The notes under the pieces are model-generated. The model was not told where the DNA came from and did not search any database. It saw only the letters and a program-made list of their open reading frames with translations. Shown piece after piece: positions 24,137 to 33,515 of a stretch of 64,000 bases of DNA. Origin of the DNA: Corynebacterium sp. UBA2622 (GTDB lineage Bacteria > Actinomycetota > Actinomycetes > Mycobacteriales > Mycobacteriaceae); assembly GCF_002339505.1 (NCBI RefSeq), contig NZ_DDJO01000009.1, forward strand, positions 24,414-88,413, read 5' to 3'. A program made the translations under genes and the position numbers. Positions within the stretch are counted from its first letter, which is position 1. Every line of letters begins with the position of its first letter.

Positions 24137-24859
24137 TCAGCGCGGCATGCGGCGCCAGATCGGGCGGGGCACGGCCCGCATGACCCAGGCCAGCAGCCGC
24201 AGCTGCCGGGGGATCCACACCGTGGCGCTCCCCTTCCGCACCGCAGCGGCGACGACCGCGTCCGCGACCGCGTCGGGGGTGACCGACATGATGGCCGGCT
24301 TCATCCCCTCCGTCATGGACCCGATGACGAATCCGGGACGCGCGGTGATGAGCTTGACGCCGGTGCCGTGGAGGCGGTCGGCGAGACCCTGGCAGAAGGC
24401 GTCGAGGCCCGCCTTGGTGGATCCGTAGACGTAGTTGGCCCGGCGCGCGCGCCACCCCGCGATGGAGGAGAACGCGAAAATCTCCCCGCGCTGCATCGTG
24501 TCCGCCAGTACCGTCAGGGCGTTGACCTGCGCGAGGTAGTCGATTGTCGCGATGCGCGCCGCCTCCCGCTCGTCGTGCTCCGCGAGCTCCTGGTCACCGA
24601 GCACCCCGAAAGCGACGACGGCGGTCGTGACATCCCCCGCCTCGGCGATCACGCGCCGGTGGGATTCAAGGTCGGCCGCCTCGAAGGCCACGCAGCGCGC
24701 TCCCGCGGCCCCGGCTTCCAGCATCCGCTTAGCGACGTCCCTCCCCCGCGCCGGGTCCCGCACCGCGAGCACCACCTCGCGCCCCGCGCACATCCGCAGC
24801 GCCACCTCGCCGCCGATGTCGCTGGTGCCGCCGAGGACGAGAAGGGTGCCGTTGGTCAT
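24137..24859 (-). CDS. Short-chain dehydrogenase/reductase (DprE2-like)
   Basis: 240 residues, classical SDR. The cofactor motif is LVLGGTSDIGGEVA, the catalytic Ser is in FSSIAGWRA, and YxxxK is YGSTK in YVYGSTKAGLD. It ends in a short basic tail (RPIWRRMPR). Sequence flavour is like DprE2, the second subunit of decaprenylphosphoryl-arabinose epimerisation, but that role belongs to a different locus in C. glutamicum, so treat it as an SDR of unknown substrate. Eleven bases separate it from the lipase gene downstream. Confidence 0.82.
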   Translation of the reverse strand: MTNGTLLVLGGTSDIGGEVALRMCAGREVVLAVRDPARGRDVAKRMLEAGAAGARCVAFEAADLESHRRVIAEAGDVTTAVVAFGVLGDQELAEHDEREAARIATIDYLAQVNALTVLADTMQRGEIFAFSSIAGWRARRANYVYGSTKAGLDAFCQGLADRLHGTGVKLITARPGFVIGSMTEGMKPAIMSVTPDAVADAVVAAAVRKGSATVWIPRQLRLLAWVMRAVPRPIWRRMPR

Positions 24860-24892
24860 GGCCCCAAGTGTATTGCAGTGAAGCGCCCCACC

Positions 24893-25981
24893 TCAGCGCA
24901 GGTGGCGGGGCGCGCTGTTGAGTCGCTGGGCACCGTCCGGGCCGAGCACGACGATGTCCTCGATGCGCATCCCCCACTTTCCGGGAACGTAGATTCCGGG
25001 CTCGATGGAAAACGCCATGCCCTCGCGCAACACCATCTCCTCACCGGGGGCGAGGAAGGGAGCCTCGTGGAGCGCGAGCCCGATGCCGTGGCCGAGCCGG
25101 TGCGTGAAGTACCCGCCGTATCCGGCGGACTCGATGACCCCCCGGGCCACCGCGTCGAGCTCGCCCGCCCGCATCCCGGGCCGCGCGGCGCGTACCGCCT
25201 CATCCTGTGCGCGCTGCAGAACGGAGTAGGCGCGGAGGAAGTCCGCATCCTCGGTTACCCCGACCTGGTAGGTACGGGTGCAGTCGGAATGGTAGCCGGC
25301 TCCCAGGCTGCCACCGATGTCCACGACCACCGGGTCCCCCGGGCGCAGTTCGCGGTCGGAATGCTCGTGGTGCGGGTTGGCCCCGTTGGGTCCCGAGCCG
25401 ACAATGACGAAGTCAACGGTGTCGTGCCCGGCGAGGATGAGCTCTTCGATGTCGCGGGCGACCTCGTTCTCTGTCCGCCCGGGGGCAAGCAGGCCCGGGA
25501 CCTGTGCGTGGACGCGGTCGATCGCGCTCGCCGCCTCGCGCAGCTGCCCGATCTCGGCGGGATCCTTCGCGGTGAGGACCCCCTCCAGGGCCGCGGCGGC
25601 CAGCACCGTCGGGCCCGCGTGCTCCTGCAGGCGCAGGACGTGGTCTGCCGTGAGCGAGGACCCTAGTCCCACCGGTCCCTCCCCCAGCACCGCGGCGACA
25701 AGCGCGTACGGGTTCTCGCCGTCGCGCCACCCGACGATGTCGACACCCGGCACGCTGACGCTGCCGGCATCGGTCGAGGGCACCACGAGCCTCGCCTGCC
25801 CACCGGGGCCCACCACGAGGGCGGTCAGGCGCTCGTGGGTGTCGGCCCACGAGCCGGTGAGGTACGCCAGTTCCGGTCCGGTCCCGATGACCACTCCGCC
25901 GAGGCGCTTGTCGACGACCGCCCGGCCCACCTCCCCGAGACGGCGGGCGTACACGTGGGCGGGGAAGGTAGTCGGTGCCAT
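24893..25981 (-). CDS. M24 family Xaa-Pro peptidase (prolidase/aminopeptidase P-like)
   Basis: 362 residues. Creatinase N-terminal domain (about 10-130) and a pita-bread metallopeptidase domain. The five metal ligands can be assigned: Asp in VVVDIGG, Asp in HSDCTRTY, His in RLGHGIGLALHE, Glu in FSIEPGIY and Glu in RIEDIVV. It cleaves peptides containing proline, using Mn or Co. Start ATG 25981. Downstream of helY by 16 bases on the same strand. Confidence 0.92.
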   Translation of the reverse strand: MAPTTFPAHVYARRLGEVGRAVVDKRLGGVVIGTGPELAYLTGSWADTHERLTALVVGPGGQARLVVPSTDAGSVSVPGVDIVGWRDGENPYALVAAVLGEGPVGLGSSLTADHVLRLQEHAGPTVLAAAALEGVLTAKDPAEIGQLREAASAIDRVHAQVPGLLAPGRTENEVARDIEELILAGHDTVDFVIVGSGPNGANPHHEHSDRELRPGDPVVVDIGGSLGAGYHSDCTRTYQVGVTEDADFLRAYSVLQRAQDEAVRAARPGMRAGELDAVARGVIESAGYGGYFTHRLGHGIGLALHEAPFLAPGEEMVLREGMAFSIEPGIYVPGKWGMRIEDIVVLGPDGAQRLNSAPRHLR

Positions 25982-25997
25982 GCGCCCATGGTAGGTA

Positions 25998-28754
25998 CTA
26001 GCTGCCGATCGCGACGACCCCGCGCCGGATCGCGTCGATCGCGCGGTTGGCGCTGCGGCGCACGTCGTCGGTGTAACCGGTCTTGGCCACCTGCTCCAGA
26101 AGGTCGATGACCTGGCGGCACCAGCGGACGAAGTCGCCCGGGGTGAGCTCGGCGCCGGACTCCGCGGCGGCGGCGAGGCTGTAACCGAGGGGCGCGCCCG
26201 CGGCCCACTGGTGGATCGAGAGGCTGAAACCCGGGTCGGGCAGGCGGGTGACGGTGAGGTGGTGGCGCTGTTCGTCAGAGGCGAGCTCGCCGTAGATGCG
26301 CATCGTGGCGTTCATGGCATCCGCCATGCGTTCCGTGGCGGCATCGGGGGAGCCGCCGGTGGCGCGGCGATTCTCGAACACGCACATGGAGGCGACGCCC
26401 GCGAGCTCCGCGGGGTCGAGGCCGTCCCACACCCCGCGTTTGAGGCACTGCGCGACGAGCAGGTCGGAGACGTTGTGGATGGCCGCGAGGCGCTCACCCT
26501 CCCCGGTGACAGCGGGCTCACCGTCCCGAAGCTCCACGTAGTCCATCTCCGTGAGCAACCCGATGATGCGCTCGAAGGTGCGCCCGAGCGAATCCGTCGA
26601 GGAGTCCACCCGCCGCTCGAGCGACGCGAGCTTGCGCTCCTCGCGCACCAGTTCCTCGCCCACGCGGGCGAGCAGCTCGCGGTCCGCGGCGGGCCAGGAG
26701 TGGACCGGGTGGTTGCGGATGGCCACACGCAGCGATGTGACCTTCTTCGACGGGCGGACGCGGGCCTGCTCACGCAGCTTCTTCGGTCCGTGGAAGGTGC
26801 CCCCGAGCAGCATGCTCACCACCTTGCGCGTGTGGCGGCGCGGTTGTTCCTGTATGTGGCGGGGGATCTTGATGCGTCCCACCACCACCGGCGGGTTGCG
26901 GAACGCTCCTGCGTCGATGCGTCCGGACCAGCCGCGCTCGGTGGTCACCCACGGGCGGGGGTCGTTCTTCCGGCCGGCCACCTGCACCACCGCAGCCAGC
27001 TCGGGCTTCTTCCTCCCCGGCAGCGCGATGACCTCGCCCACCTCCAGGCGGGCGAGAACCCGCCGGGCCTCGGTCACGCGGTCCTCCATTGCCTGCGCGC
27101 GGGCCTCGCGCTCGGCCTCGGTGAGGTCGCGGCGCAGGCGGAGGTATTCCACCAGCTCGGCTGCCGGGTCCTCGGCGGGCGGGGAAAAGGAGGAGATGTC
27201 CCGCTCGAGCTGCTGGCGGAGCTTGTCCACCCGGGCCTGGCGGCGCTCGATGTCGCGTACCTCACCGACGACCGAGCGGTCCGTCTGGAACTGGGCGAAG
27301 GACTGCTCGATAAGCCGGATCGACGCGTCGTAGCCGTTCATCTTGAGCATGTTGATTGCCATGTTGTAACCGGGCTGGAACGGCGATATGAGGGGGTAGG
27401 TCCGCGTCGACGCGAGTCCCGCGACCTCCCGGGGGTCCATCGCGGGCGCCCACTGGACCACGGCGTTGCCGAGGGTGTCGATTCCGCGGCGCCCCGCGCG
27501 CCCGGTGAGCTGGGTGTACTGGCCGGGAGTGAGATCGGCGTGCGTCTCCCCGTTGAACTTCACCAGCTTTTCCAGCACCACGGTGCGCGCCGGCATGTTG
27601 ATACCCAGGGCCAGCGTTTCGGTGGCGAAAACGACGCGCACCAGGCCCTGCACAAAGAGCTCCTCCACGATGTGTTTGAACGCGGGGAGCAGTCCCGCGT
27701 GGTGCGCCGCAAACCCCCTGGTCCACGCCGTGCGCAGCTGCCCGAAGTTGAGGACCCGCAGATCCTCCTCCGGGATGTCTTTGACCCCCTCGTCGACGAT
27801 GCGCCTGATTCTCTCCTGCTCCTCCGGGGTGGTCAGTTCCTTGCGCGAGCGCAGACACTGGAACAATGCGCCGTCGCAGCCGGCGCGGGAGAAGATGAAG
27901 ACAATCGCGGGCAGCATCTCACGCCCCTGGAGAACCGACACCAGCTCGGGCCTGCCCACCGCCCGGGTCTTGTCGGCTCCGCGCTCGCGGCCGCTTCGCC
28001 GGCCGGCGGCGCGGGCACGGAACCCTCGGCCCTCCTCGTAATCGCGCCGGCCCTCCTCTGAACGACCCTCCTCGACGCGGGCGATTGCATGCTCGAGATC
28101 GCGGTTCACGCGGCCATCGGTTCCCGGCTCGAACAGCGGGAAGACTTTCCTCCCGACCATGACGTACTGGCTCAGTGGAACGGGGCGTTCCTCGGAGACG
28201 ATGACTGTGGTTTCACCGCGAACCGCGCCCAGCCACTCCCCGAACTCCTCCGAGTTGGACACGGTGGCCGAAAGCCCGATCAGGGCGACGGAATCGTCGA
28301 GGTTGAGAATGACCTCCTCCCACACCGCGCCGCGGTCGCGGTCCGCGAGGTAGTGGATTTCGTCCATCACCACGTGGGAAAGGCGTTGGAGCTGGGGGGA
28401 ATCCGCGTAAATCATGTTGCGCAGGACCTCGGTTGTCATCACCACAATCTCGGCCCCGGCGTTGATGCTGACATCGCCGGTGAGCAGCCCCACCGCGCCC
28501 TCACCGTGTTCCGCGGCGAGGTCGTGGTATTTCTGGTTGCTCAGCGCCTTGATGGGCGTGGTGTAGAAGCACTTCGTGCCGCGGCTCAGGGCGAGAGAGA
28601 CCGCGAATTCCCCGACGATCGTCTTGCCCGAGCCGGTCGGGGCACACACGAGCACTCCCCTGCCCGCCTCCACCGCCTCACAGGCCTCCACCTGGAAGGG
28701 GTCGAGGGGGAACGGACGCGACGCGCGGAAGCTGTGGAGGTGCTCGGAAGCCAT
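25998..28754 (-). CDS. helY: Ski2/Mtr4-like DEAD/DEAH-box RNA helicase
   Basis: 918 residues. Superfamily 2 helicase motifs: APTGSGKT (I), TPIKALSNQKY (Ia), DEIHYL (II), SAT (III) and a C-terminal QLTGRAGRRGID (VI). A long C-terminal part contains the arch-like insertion and the DSHCT domain (last ~170 residues, with MCVFENRR). Probably acts on RNA. ATG 28754 (MASEHLHSF) fits homology to mycobacterial HelY, six bases after the tatC stop; a continuous frame further upstream is non-homologous. Confidence 0.9.
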   Translation of the reverse strand: MASEHLHSFRASRPFPLDPFQVEACEAVEAGRGVLVCAPTGSGKTIVGEFAVSLALSRGTKCFYTTPIKALSNQKYHDLAAEHGEGAVGLLTGDVSINAGAEIVVMTTEVLRNMIYADSPQLQRLSHVVMDEIHYLADRDRGAVWEEVILNLDDSVALIGLSATVSNSEEFGEWLGAVRGETTVIVSEERPVPLSQYVMVGRKVFPLFEPGTDGRVNRDLEHAIARVEEGRSEEGRRDYEEGRGFRARAAGRRSGRERGADKTRAVGRPELVSVLQGREMLPAIVFIFSRAGCDGALFQCLRSRKELTTPEEQERIRRIVDEGVKDIPEEDLRVLNFGQLRTAWTRGFAAHHAGLLPAFKHIVEELFVQGLVRVVFATETLALGINMPARTVVLEKLVKFNGETHADLTPGQYTQLTGRAGRRGIDTLGNAVVQWAPAMDPREVAGLASTRTYPLISPFQPGYNMAINMLKMNGYDASIRLIEQSFAQFQTDRSVVGEVRDIERRQARVDKLRQQLERDISSFSPPAEDPAAELVEYLRLRRDLTEAEREARAQAMEDRVTEARRVLARLEVGEVIALPGRKKPELAAVVQVAGRKNDPRPWVTTERGWSGRIDAGAFRNPPVVVGRIKIPRHIQEQPRRHTRKVVSMLLGGTFHGPKKLREQARVRPSKKVTSLRVAIRNHPVHSWPAADRELLARVGEELVREERKLASLERRVDSSTDSLGRTFERIIGLLTEMDYVELRDGEPAVTGEGERLAAIHNVSDLLVAQCLKRGVWDGLDPAELAGVASMCVFENRRATGGSPDAATERMADAMNATMRIYGELASDEQRHHLTVTRLPDPGFSLSIHQWAAGAPLGYSLAAAAESGAELTPGDFVRWCRQVIDLLEQVAKTGYTDDVRRSANRAIDAIRRGVVAIGS

Positions 28755-28759
28755 GCCCC

Positions 28760-29740
28760 TTAGAGTACGTCGCGGAAGTGATCCTCCGGCGGCGGGCCGG
28801 GCGCAGGCGTGGGCTGCACGGAGGGGGCGGGTGTGGTGCTCACTCCCACGGGTGCCGGGGAGTCGAGGGGCCCGGAGGACAGCACCGGGCCGGAGGACTC
28901 CTCGTCGTCGAGGTCCATCCACGCCGGCCGGGTGTGCGTCCTGCGCTTGTCGTTGATACGGCAGAACTGGAACGCGAGCTCCACCAGGAGCGTCATGGAC
29001 AGGGCGAGCGCGATCATGGAGAAGGGGTCCTGCCCGGGGGTCATGAAGGCCGCGAAGATGAACAGGCCTACGGTGATCAGCCGGCGCTTGTCCTTCACAT
29101 GCTCGTAGCGCAGGAGACCGACGAGGTTGAGCATCACGATGACCAGCGGCAGCTCGAAGCTCACACCGAAAATCGTGACCAGGGCGAGGAGGAAGCTGTA
29201 GTACTCGTGGCCGGTGAGCGCGGCGATCTGCACCTCGTCGCCAATGGACATAAGGACGTAGAGGCCCTTGTCCAGCACAAAGTAGGCCAGCACCGCCCCG
29301 GCGACGAAGAGGGTGACGGCTAAGCTGACGAAGGCGAAGGTGTAGCGCTTTTCGTTGCGTAGCAGCCCCGGGGTGATGAAGCCCCAGATCTGCCCGAGCC
29401 ACACCGGCGAGGACAGCACAACACCGGCCAGCGCCCCCACCTTGAGGCGCAGCATGAACATCTCGAACGGCGTGGTGGCCAAGAGGCGGCACTGACCGTC
29501 ACCCGTGAAGTCGGCTCTCAGGTCCGCCGGCAGGTTGCAGTAGGGCCCGCGGATGATCTCACCCAGCGGGGCGATGCCCCACGGGGCGCTCTGGTACCAG
29601 AGGAAGCCGATGACCGTGCCGACGAACGCGGCCGCCAGCGCGACGATGACGCGCCGGCGGAGCTCCGTGAGGTGCTCCACGAGGGACATGTACCCCTCGG
29701 GGTTGGAGCGGCGCTTCCTCCGCGGCTTCAGCGTGGGCAT
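28760..29740 (-). CDS. tatC: Sec-independent protein translocase subunit TatC
   Basis: 326 residues. Six transmembrane helices, with MSLVEHLTELRRR at the N-terminus and the conserved SSPVWLGQIWGF and TPGQDPFSM loops. TatC recognises twin-arginine signal peptides and recruits TatA. The C-terminal ~70 residues are a Pro/Ser-rich cytoplasmic tail, longer than in E. coli. It lies four bases after tatA and six before helY, so the set is one operon with pafC upstream. Confidence 0.96.
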   Translation of the reverse strand: MPTLKPRRKRRSNPEGYMSLVEHLTELRRRVIVALAAAFVGTVIGFLWYQSAPWGIAPLGEIIRGPYCNLPADLRADFTGDGQCRLLATTPFEMFMLRLKVGALAGVVLSSPVWLGQIWGFITPGLLRNEKRYTFAFVSLAVTLFVAGAVLAYFVLDKGLYVLMSIGDEVQIAALTGHEYYSFLLALVTIFGVSFELPLVIVMLNLVGLLRYEHVKDKRRLITVGLFIFAAFMTPGQDPFSMIALALSMTLLVELAFQFCRINDKRRTHTRPAWMDLDDEESSGPVLSSGPLDSPAPVGVSTTPAPSVQPTPAPGPPPEDHFRDVL

Positions 29741-29744
29741 CTGT

Positions 29745-30020
29745 CTAGTTCTGCGGGCGCGGCTGGTTCTCGGGGCGATCCCAGAACCCGTCCTGGGGCT
29801 GGGCGACGCTCTGCGATTCGGGGGTCACGGTCCCGCGGGTGATCTCGGCGCGAGGCTCGGCGACGGGCTTGTCGTCGTTCTGCATCTCCTTGACCTCGGA
29901 CTTGAAGATGCGCGCGGAGCGGCCCATGGAGCGGGCGAGATCGGGGAGCTTGTTCGCGCCGAACAGCAGCAGGATGATGACCAGGATGATGAGGATCTCG
30001 GACCAACCAAGATTCGGCAT
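29745..30020 (-). CDS. tatA: Sec-independent protein translocase subunit TatA
   Basis: 91 residues. A short periplasmic N-terminus, one transmembrane helix (ILIILVIILLLFG), the hinge and an amphipathic helix (ANKLPDLARSMGRSARIFKSEV), then an acidic disordered tail. This is the pore-forming Tat component. ATG 30020 follows AAAGGA by about seven bases. Directly upstream of tatC. Confidence 0.95.
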   Translation of the reverse strand: MPNLGWSEILIILVIILLLFGANKLPDLARSMGRSARIFKSEVKEMQNDDKPVAEPRAEITRGTVTPESQSVAQPQDGFWDRPENQPRPQN

Positions 30021-30055
30021 GGCGTTCCTTTCACAGGGGGTGTCGCGGTATCGGC

Positions 30056-30982
30056 TTATCTTAACCCCTCGCGCGCTGCGCGAGCCCGCCGGTCGATTTC
30101 GCCAGCGAGCTCTACGGGTTCGCGCAGGCGGACGCGGTCGGCCTGGCTGAGGCAGAAGCGAACGAGCCACTCCTCGCTGCCGTAGGGCATTTCCGCGCGC
30201 ACCCATTCCCCCTCGCGGTCGAGGAGCTCGATCTCCCAGTAATCCACCAGCCAGGTGGCGTCCGTGTGGATCTCCAGGACCGCGCGGGCGGAATCGCCGA
30301 AACCGAAGGGATCGGACTCGCTGACGCGGACCGCCGACGGCTCCGCGGCTTCACGCGTGACCTCCGCGGTGCGCACGCGGTCGAGCCGGAAGTTCTTCTC
30401 CGTCCCGTCCTCCAACGCGCGCAGGTAGGTCTCCCCGTTGCGGTGGAACAGGGCGACAGGCGAAACGACACGCCGGGTGGTCGTGTCGGAGGAAGCCGAG
30501 TAGTAGACCAGCTGCACCCGCCGGCCCCGCGCGAGCGCGTCCGATACCGTCGCCATCGCGCCCGCCTCCTGCCCCACCGGGTGCGCGGCGTCGTCCACCC
30601 CGCGGCCGCGTGTCACCTCCCGCAGCTTCGCGGCGGCGGAGTTCACCGCCTCGTGGTCCACCAGCCCCGGCATGGTCTCCAGAGATTCGAGAGTGAGCAG
30701 CAGGGCGTTGGCCTCCGTGGGGGTCAGGCGCAGGGGTTTGTTCAGGCCCTGGTCGTCGATAAGCGTGATGCCGGTCCAGGACGCGACAAGGTCGATGAGC
30801 TCGCCGGGTCCGTTGCCCACGCCGGACAGGCTGAGGCGCGTCAGATCCGCCATGATGTCCTCGTGGCCGTAGCCGAGATCCCGCGCGATCTCCATCGGGG
30901 TGGCCCCGGGGTGCTGCCGCAGGTACGGAATGAGGTTCAGCGAGCGCACGAGGCCCTCGAGCTTGGCCGGGTTGTCCTTCAC
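30056..30982 (-). CDS. pafC: WYL-domain transcriptional regulator PafC
   Basis: 308 residues. An N-terminal winged-helix segment (about 8-60), WYL domain (about 140-220, with RGRRVQLVYYSASSDTTTRRVVSPVALF) and a C-terminal WCX domain. In mycobacteria PafB and PafC form a heterodimer that controls DNA-damage genes outside the LexA regulon. GTG start overlaps the pafB stop by GTGA (30979-30982), so expression is coupled. Confidence 0.92.
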   Translation of the reverse strand: MKDNPAKLEGLVRSLNLIPYLRQHPGATPMEIARDLGYGHEDIMADLTRLSLSGVGNGPGELIDLVASWTGITLIDDQGLNKPLRLTPTEANALLLTLESLETMPGLVDHEAVNSAAAKLREVTRGRGVDDAAHPVGQEAGAMATVSDALARGRRVQLVYYSASSDTTTRRVVSPVALFHRNGETYLRALEDGTEKNFRLDRVRTAEVTREAAEPSAVRVSESDPFGFGDSARAVLEIHTDATWLVDYWEIELLDREGEWVRAEMPYGSEEWLVRFCLSQADRVRLREPVELAGEIDRRARAAREGLR

Positions 30983-31896
30983 GCGCAGGCCTCCCCGAGA
31001 AGCTTCACGACGTCCCGCCTCACGTCCGCGGGCTCCACCGCGGTCACGTGCGGCGCCAGGCTGGCCAGGGTGCGCACGAGCCAGTCGCGCTCCACGCCGC
31101 GCAGGACGATGTCACCGCCATCGAGCTCGCCGCGCTCCGCCAGCTCGGCCCCGGCCCCGGTGGCGAGCGTCACGCGGGCATCGGTGACCGGCCCCCGCAG
31201 GGTCTCTTCAACGACCTCCTGCAGCGGGCGGTCAGGTCCGCGGTACGCCCCACCGGGCGCCTGGCGCACGTTGGCGACCCGCATCGCGCGGAACGCCCGC
31301 ACCTCCTGCCTGTCAGTGTCGAAGCCGACCACGTACGCGCGGTTGTTGAGAGCGACGATCCCCCACGGGTCCATCGTCCGCTTCTTAGGCTCCGCCGTCG
31401 GTGAGGGCCGGTAATCGAAGGCCATGCGCCTCCGTCCCCGCACGCAGGCGGTGACGTTCTTCACGGTCTCCGCGTCGAGGCGCAGGACGTCGTTGTCCAC
31501 CGACGCCAGTGCGGGGCTGTCGAACGTCCTCGTCGCGCCGGAAGCCGCGAGCTTTGTCCACCCGGAACGGGCGAAGGCGCCCAGGCTGCCCCGCCGCCCG
31601 AGGTCCCCCGCCAGGCCGAGCACGGTCGCCTCTTCGTCGGTGAATTCGATGGCGGGCAGTTCGTAGGCGTCCTTGTCCACCCACACCAGCCCGTTTTCCA
31701 TGCGCGCCGGCACACCGGCGCGGCGGATCGTCTGCACGTCGCGGGTGAGCTGGCGCTGGAAAGCGTCGCGGGTGCGTGGCGCGTAGCCCGAGACGTGGCT
31801 GTACACCCAGTCGTAGTCGCGCGGGCGCTCCGCACCGAGGAGGGCGAAGGTGAGGTTGGTGAGCCGCTCGATGGCGGCTTTTTCTGTGTCTGCCAC
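30979..31896 (-). CDS. pafB: WYL-domain transcriptional regulator PafB
   Basis: 305 residues, paralogue of PafC: winged helix (about 1-70), WYL domain (about 145-220, with RMAFDYRPSPTAEPKKRTMDPWGIV) and a C-terminal WCX region. Partner of PafC in DNA-damage-responsive transcription activation in mycobacteria. Lies 35 bases after pafA. The genes were named for location beside pafA rather than a role in pupylation. Confidence 0.92.
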   Translation of the reverse strand: MADTEKAAIERLTNLTFALLGAERPRDYDWVYSHVSGYAPRTRDAFQRQLTRDVQTIRRAGVPARMENGLVWVDKDAYELPAIEFTDEEATVLGLAGDLGRRGSLGAFARSGWTKLAASGATRTFDSPALASVDNDVLRLDAETVKNVTACVRGRRRMAFDYRPSPTAEPKKRTMDPWGIVALNNRAYVVGFDTDRQEVRAFRAMRVANVRQAPGGAYRGPDRPLQEVVEETLRGPVTDARVTLATGAGAELAERGELDGGDIVLRGVERDWLVRTLASLAPHVTAVEPADVRRDVVKLLGEACA

Positions 31897-31931
31897 GCGC
31901 TTTCTCCCTCGGTAGTTGGTGCGGGCCTAGC

Positions 31932-33317
31932 TTAACCCGCGTTTTCGCGGACGTAGGCGATCAGATCGTCGACCCGCCCGTCGGTGGTGGCGAAGGGATC
32001 GAGCAAATCGACGGTCCGCGGCTCCGGCCGGTTGACCTTCAGGTGCACCCAGTCGATGCTGTGGGACGCCCCGGCCGCACGCACCTCCCGCACGAACTCC
32101 CCGCGCATCCGCGCCCGGGTCGTGGGCGGCGCGGTGTCGACGGCGGCGCGAATGGCCTCATCGCTCGTCCAGCGGGCGGCGGCGCCCTTGCGCTCCAGGA
32201 GGTGGAAGAGGCCGCGACCCCGGCGGATGTCGTGGTAGGCGAGGTCGATGTGGGCCAGCTTGGGGTGGTCCCACCCGCATCCGAGCTTGTCGCGGTACTG
32301 CTCGAGCAGGCGGCGCTTGATCATCCAGTCCACCTCGCGGTCGACGCCGGAGTGGTCGCCGCTTTCCAACGCGTCCAGGACGCGGCCCCACAGCTCGACC
32401 ACGCGCTGCAGCTCGGCGTTGGGAGTGCCTTCGTCGGGGCGCTGGATCAACCACCTGCCAGCGGCCTGCCACGCCGCCCACTGGAGGTCCAGGGCCGAGG
32501 TGGAACCCCCGCCCTTCAGTGCGAGAGGGGCGCGGCCGGAATCATCGGCGGCGACGGTGCGGATGTCGGCGATGGGGTCGGCGAGTTCGAGGTCGGGCAG
32601 GTCGAAACCCGCCTCCAGCATCTCGAGCACCAGCAGAGTCGAGCCGATCTTGAGCGCGAAGGACGTCTCCGACATGTTGGAGTCCCCGACGATGACGTGC
32701 ATCCTGCGGAAGCGGTGGGAATCCGCGTGCGGTTCGTCGCGGGTGTTGATGATCGGCCTCGTCCGCGTCGTCGCCGAGGACACTCCCTCCCACACCTGGT
32801 CGGCCCGTTGCGAGAGGAGGAACCGTCCGTCCCTGATCACCCCGGCGCCGCAGATCAGCTGGCGGGTGACCAGGAACGGCAGGAGCTGGCGCGAGAGGTC
32901 CTTCAGGATCAACTCGCGGCTGATCAGGTAGTTTTCGTGGGTGCCGTAGGAGTTTCCCCGGGAGTCGACGTTGTTCTTGAACAGGTAGACCTCGCCGCCG
33001 ATGCCGTCGGCTTCCAGTGCCTCCTCCGCGCGCCGGGACAGGCCCTCGAAGATCAGCTCACCGGCTTTGTCGTAGGTGAGCAGCTGGGTCAGCGAGTCGC
33101 ACTCGGCGGTCGCGTACTCGGGGTGCGCGCCGACGTCGAGGTAAAGCCGGGAACCGTTTTCCGTGAAGATGTTGGAGCTGCGGTGCTGCGCGACGACGGG
33201 CCGGAACAGGTAGCGCGCCACCTCCTCCGGGGTGAGCACCTGCTGGCCGTCACGGAAGGCGGTGACTCCGTACTCGGTCTCAACGCCCATGATGCGGCGC
33301 GGGAAAACGGTGGCCAT
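31932..33317 (-). CDS. pafA: Pup-protein ligase PafA
   Basis: 461 residues. Links the C-terminal Glu of Pup to substrate lysines, using ATP; a carboxylate-amine ligase of the glutamine synthetase fold. The N-terminal RRIMGVETEYGVT has the catalytic region; NNVDSRGNSYGTHENYL and NTRDEPHADSHRFRRMHVIVGDSNMSE are signature blocks shared with Dop. Six bases follow the pup stop. Because Pup ends in GGE, PafA can use it without Dop deamidation. Confidence 0.96.
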   Translation of the reverse strand: MATVFPRRIMGVETEYGVTAFRDGQQVLTPEEVARYLFRPVVAQHRSSNIFTENGSRLYLDVGAHPEYATAECDSLTQLLTYDKAGELIFEGLSRRAEEALEADGIGGEVYLFKNNVDSRGNSYGTHENYLISRELILKDLSRQLLPFLVTRQLICGAGVIRDGRFLLSQRADQVWEGVSSATTRTRPIINTRDEPHADSHRFRRMHVIVGDSNMSETSFALKIGSTLLVLEMLEAGFDLPDLELADPIADIRTVAADDSGRAPLALKGGGSTSALDLQWAAWQAAGRWLIQRPDEGTPNAELQRVVELWGRVLDALESGDHSGVDREVDWMIKRRLLEQYRDKLGCGWDHPKLAHIDLAYHDIRRGRGLFHLLERKGAAARWTSDEAIRAAVDTAPPTTRARMRGEFVREVRAAGASHSIDWVHLKVNRPEPRTVDLLDPFATTDGRVDDLIAYVRENAG

Positions 33318-33323
33318 CGCTGC

Positions 33324-33506
33324 CTACTCGCCGCCCTTTTGCACGTACGAGCGGACGAACTCCTCGGCATTGTTGTCCAGGAGGGAATCGATCTCGTCCA
33401 GGAGGTCGTCGGTGCCCGCCGTGTTGATCTGCGCCTGCCCCGCGCCGGTGTCCTCCGCGGGTTCCTCACCACCGCCGGATCCGTGAATCTGTTGTTGGTT
33501 GACCAT
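33324..33506 (-). CDS. pup: Prokaryotic ubiquitin-like protein Pup
   Basis: 60 residues, mostly disordered and acidic, ending YVQKGGE. The C-terminal Glu is the conjugation residue; the mycobacterial version ends in Gln and needs deamidation. The helix DDLLDEIDSLLDNNAEEFVRSY is the ARC/Dop-binding segment. Located dop-pup-pafA, with no prcB/prcA between pup and pafA, so this organism tags proteins with Pup without a 20S core encoded here. Confidence 0.97.
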   Translation of the reverse strand: MVNQQQIHGSGGGEEPAEDTGAGQAQINTAGTDDLLDEIDSLLDNNAEEFVRSYVQKGGE

Positions 33507-33515
33507 GGTCCAACC

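Noticed and set aside
24126..24455. Longer start for the secretory lipase
   Set aside because: The extension mirrors the SDR gene in another frame; a GGAGG ribosome binding site points to 24125.
28755..29492. Longer start for the helicase
   Set aside because: The extra 246 residues are antisense-like, Arg/Gly-rich and overlap tatC in another frame; homology begins at MASEHLHSF (28754).
33317..33324. Hidden prcB/prcA genes between pup and pafA
   Set aside because: Only six bases separate pup and pafA; no beta-type proteasome sequence with an N-terminal Thr occurs anywhere in the window.
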